From the NCBI GenBank assembly GCA_017536895.1, contig JAFWCN010000004.1, positions 1 to 35,558 of the forward strand: a DNA stretch of 35,558 nt, written 5' to 3'. The position numbers were made by a program, and so were the translations under genes. Of this stretch, positions 33,814 to 35,558 are shown piece after piece. The notes beneath the pieces were generated by a model. That model saw nothing but the letters and a program-made list of their open reading frames with translations, was not told where the DNA came from and did not search any database. Source of the DNA: Candidatus Saccharimonadota bacterium (lineage in GTDB: Bacteria > Patescibacteriota > Saccharimonadia > Saccharimonadales > Saccharimonadaceae). Within the stretch, counting starts at the first letter, position 1; each line of letters begins with the position of its first letter.

Positions 33814-35048
33814 GTACTATTTTAGGACTTGATATTGGTACTGAATTTGTAAAGGCTGTTCTCGCGAGACCAACCCGAAAAGGCGACCTCGAAATCCTTG
33901 GTGTCGGCAAAGCCAAACAAGTTGATGGCAATATGCACGCAGGTGCGGTGGCCGATATTCCGGCTGTGGTTAACGTATGCGAGGAGGCTTTGGTTCAGGT
34001 CGAGGAGCAAGCCGGTGAACGTGCTAACCTCACCGTCGTTGGAATTGCTGGTGAACTCATCAAAGGTAACACCACCACCGTAAACTACAACCGCAAGAAT
34101 CCCAACAAGCCCATCACCGAATCCGAGATGGAAGAAATTATCCGTAAAGTCCAGCAAAAATCCGGCGAAGTCGCCAAGAAAACCGTCGCCATTGAAACCG
34201 ATAACAAAAATGTCGAAGTTCGTTTGATCAATTCTGCCATTGTCTCTTTAACTATTGACGGATACAAAATCTCTAACCCCATCGGCTTCAAAGGCTCCGA
34301 TGTGGTTATCCAGTTCTATACCGCATTTGCTCCCCTAATCCACGTGGCTGCGATTGAGAAAGTTTGCGCCGAATTGAACCTTGATTTGCTCACCGTTGCC
34401 GTTGAACCATTTGCCGTTTGTCGTGCTTGCCTTGGCGATGATCTCAGCTCTAGTTTTTCTGGCATTGTGATGGATATTGGTGGCGGTACTACCGATATTG
34501 CCGTCGTAGAAGACGGTGGCGTCGAAGGCACCAAGATGTTCTCTATTGGTGGTAAGAGTTTTACTCACCAAATTGCCGGCTCACTCGGTGTTGATTTTGA
34601 CACCGCCGAACAATATAAGCTGGATTATGATACCACCAAATTAGATGACCGTGTCAAAGCCAAAGTCGAAGCCGCCATTTCTCGCAACCTATCCGTCTGG
34701 CTGACCGGCGTAGAGGTCGCACTCGAAGATTTCAACAGTTTCGGCAGTTTGCCACGCAATGTTTTACTATGTGGTGGTGGCGCTAGTTTATCATTACTTC
34801 AGGAAGAACTTGCCATTTCCGATTGGTACAAAGATTTACCATTCTCACGTCGTCCAGTGATTCACTTAATTGACGTTGCTGAGCTTCCCGACCTTGACAC
34901 TGCCAAATTAAACGTCGAAGGCGCTAGTCTGCTTGACCATTCTTTTGCGACAGCTCTCGGCCTACTTCGCGTTGGTACCGACACCCTCGCCGGCGCTCCG
35001 GAGGAGAACAAACTCCGCGCCAAAATCAGCAAATTGCTTCAAAAATAG
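33810..35048 (+). CDS. FtsA-like (SHS2/actin-fold) cell-division protein
   Basis: 412 residues. GLDIGTEFVKAV is the phosphate-1 loop and VMDIGGGTTDIAVVEDG the phosphate-2 loop of the actin fold. GGGASL near the C-terminal half is the adenosine motif. Between them the 1C/SHS2 segment (YKISNPIGFKGSDVVIQF) follows FtsA more than PilM. No amphipathic membrane-targeting helix is obvious; the C-terminus is KLRAKISKLLQK. FtsA tethers FtsZ to the membrane; PilM is the alternative, but no pil genes are near. It starts inside the upstream stop (ATGA) and has its own -10 there, so it can be leaderless. Confidence 0.82.
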   Translation: MSTILGLDIGTEFVKAVLARPTRKGDLEILGVGKAKQVDGNMHAGAVADIPAVVNVCEEALVQVEEQAGERANLTVVGIAGELIKGNTTTVNYNRKNPNKPITESEMEEIIRKVQQKSGEVAKKTVAIETDNKNVEVRLINSAIVSLTIDGYKISNPIGFKGSDVVIQFYTAFAPLIHVAAIEKVCAELNLDLLTVAVEPFAVCRACLGDDLSSSFSGIVMDIGGGTTDIAVVEDGGVEGTKMFSIGGKSFTHQIAGSLGVDFDTAEQYKLDYDTTKLDDRVKAKVEAAISRNLSVWLTGVEVALEDFNSFGSLPRNVLLCGGGASLSLLQEELAISDWYKDLPFSRRPVIHLIDVAELPDLDTAKLNVEGASLLDHSFATALGLLRVGTDTLAGAPEENKLRAKISKLLQK

Positions 35049-35146
35049 CTTGACCAGCGTAGAAACTGAGTGAATATCTCAAATTTATTTGAGATATTCC
35101 GAAGTGACGCCCGCTGGACAAGATTTTTCTTACAGAAAAATCTTGA
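35047..35146. repeat. Nested inverted repeats downstream of the FtsA-like gene
   Basis: GAATATCTCAAA/TTTGAGATATTC forms a tight hairpin (35073-35100). CTTGACCAGCG on its left pairs with CGCTGGACAAG on its right with one mismatch. A second perfect hairpin CAAGATTTTTCT/AGAAAAATCTTG follows (35119-35145) and its right arm enters the -35 of the next promoter. No clear T-run, so terminator function is uncertain; the second palindrome could be an operator. Confidence 0.7.
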
Positions 35147-35171
35147 CTTTACCCCATAAAAAAGATAAAAT
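35143..35171 (+). promoter_or_regulatory. Promoter of the right surface-protein gene
   Basis: TTGACT (35143-35148), 17 nt, TAAAAT (35166-35171). It lacks the TGN extension found elsewhere but has a strong -35, and that box overlaps a perfect palindrome. Confidence 0.65.
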
Positions 35172-35206
35172 TTAAGTATAAACTTATTAAAAAGTGTGTG
35201 GAGTAC

Positions 35207-35558
35207 ATGAAGCAAAGAAAAGAGTGTCTAGGCACTCAGAATAATAGATTAAGCACAGTAATTAGGCGGTATTTTAACGCTGGTTTTTCAACACTTCTTC
35301 AAGCCGGCGCTGTAATGTTGCTTATTTTGATACTAACACTGTCTTTTTTAGGTGTTTGTAACCTAGGTTTCATTGTTTCTACCGCTTCTGCTGTCTCCGC
35401 AGAAATCACAGTCACGACTAGTGGCCCCCAAAATATAGATGTAAAGCCAGATGCTAGCGGCGCTACAGCTACTAGCATCGGTGTAGATAATGTCAATATC
35501 ACTTCAACTTGTCGCTCAGGTTATAACCTAACTATTTTTACTTCAATCAACGATAACA
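35207..35558 (+). CDS. Exported surface protein, 5' end only (right copy)
   Basis: The 117 residues present begin MKQRKECLGTQNN, after GTGTGGAG and the promoter at 35143-35171. From GAVMLLILILTLSFLGV onward it is almost identical to the left-end gene (signal ending TASAVSA, mature EITVTTSGPQNIDV and CRSGYNL). The first 30 or so residues are unrelated apart from being basic, so the two copies have different heads and leaders joined to the same body. The gene continues beyond the window. Confidence 0.8.
   Translation, partial: MKQRKECLGTQNNRLSTVIRRYFNAGFSTLLQAGAVMLLILILTLSFLGVCNLGFIVSTASAVSAEITVTTSGPQNIDVKPDASGATATSIGVDNVNITSTCRSGYNLTIFTSINDN
35291..35558. repeat. Terminal inverted repeat, right copy
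   Basis: 35418-35558 is the exact reverse complement of 1-141; similarity extends to about 35291. See the left copy. Confidence 0.95.

Overview
The window reads as a piece of chromosome from a reduced-genome Candidate Phyla Radiation bacterium, most likely Candidatus Saccharibacteria (TM7). Reasons: dense gene packing with 1-26 nt overlaps, standard genetic code with TGA as stop, a shortened UvrC, an FtsA-like protein, a CPR-type membrane protein of the 'baseplate J-like' kind, several large exported proteins and sorting-signal-like proteins. The lineage is inferred from gene content, not from a tree.

Layout. 1-373: 5' end of a surface-protein gene running left off the window. 374-1374: about 1 kb without a convincing protein gene, holding a structured RNA with its own promoter and terminator (6S-like, 434-597), hairpins and direct repeats. 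1375-6353 (minus): tRNA-Leu(GAG), a membrane-anchored SBP_bac_5 protein, secG, a short uvrC and an anchored hypothetical protein. 6411-7691 (plus): enolase, convergent with a minus block 7688-14050 holding LOG-family, PfkB kinase, rpe, rpiB, gap, rpsG, rpsL and trigger factor. 14078-23599 (minus): FAD-linked oxidase, two small or membrane proteins, a 1218-residue surface protein, tRNA-Leu(UAG), a sorting-signal protein, rsmD and recG. 23615-23763: second structured RNA candidate. 23833-26397: trmD and obgE (plus) with a 65-residue basic protein between them on minus. 26405-30804 (minus): a LysM-CHAP cell-wall hydrolase, a RuvX-MltG fusion and the CPR membrane protein. 30853-35048 (plus): histidine kinase, response regulator, rRNA pseudouridine synthase and FtsA-like protein, tightly overlapped. 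35207-35558: 5' end of a second copy of the surface-protein gene, running right off the window.

Four signals stand out. (1) Palindromic elements sit inside conserved protein genes without breaking the reading frame (uvrC, obgE twice, the histidine kinase, the pseudouridine synthase), and another lies between rpsG and gap. Four of the in-gene copies share a core, read in different frames and strands, and most have long inverted arms made of locus-specific sequence. They resemble Rickettsia palindromic elements in behaviour. (2) The first 141 bases equal the reverse complement of the last 141 exactly, with near-identity continuing to about 268 bp. The window ends inside two inverted copies of a surface-protein gene, which is both an assembly-graph signature and a possible site of large inversion. 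(3) Nearly every promoter has an extended -10 (TGN-TATAAT), and in many genes it lies exactly 6 nt before the start codon, implying leaderless mRNAs. (4) There are two strong structured-RNA candidates.

Functionally the window combines lower glycolysis and pentose-phosphate interconversion (eno, gap, rpe, rpiB, sugar kinase), translation (rpsL, rpsG, obgE, trmD, rsmD, rsuA-like, tig), DNA repair (uvrC, recG, ruvX) and the cell envelope (secG, mltG, CHAP hydrolase, surface proteins).
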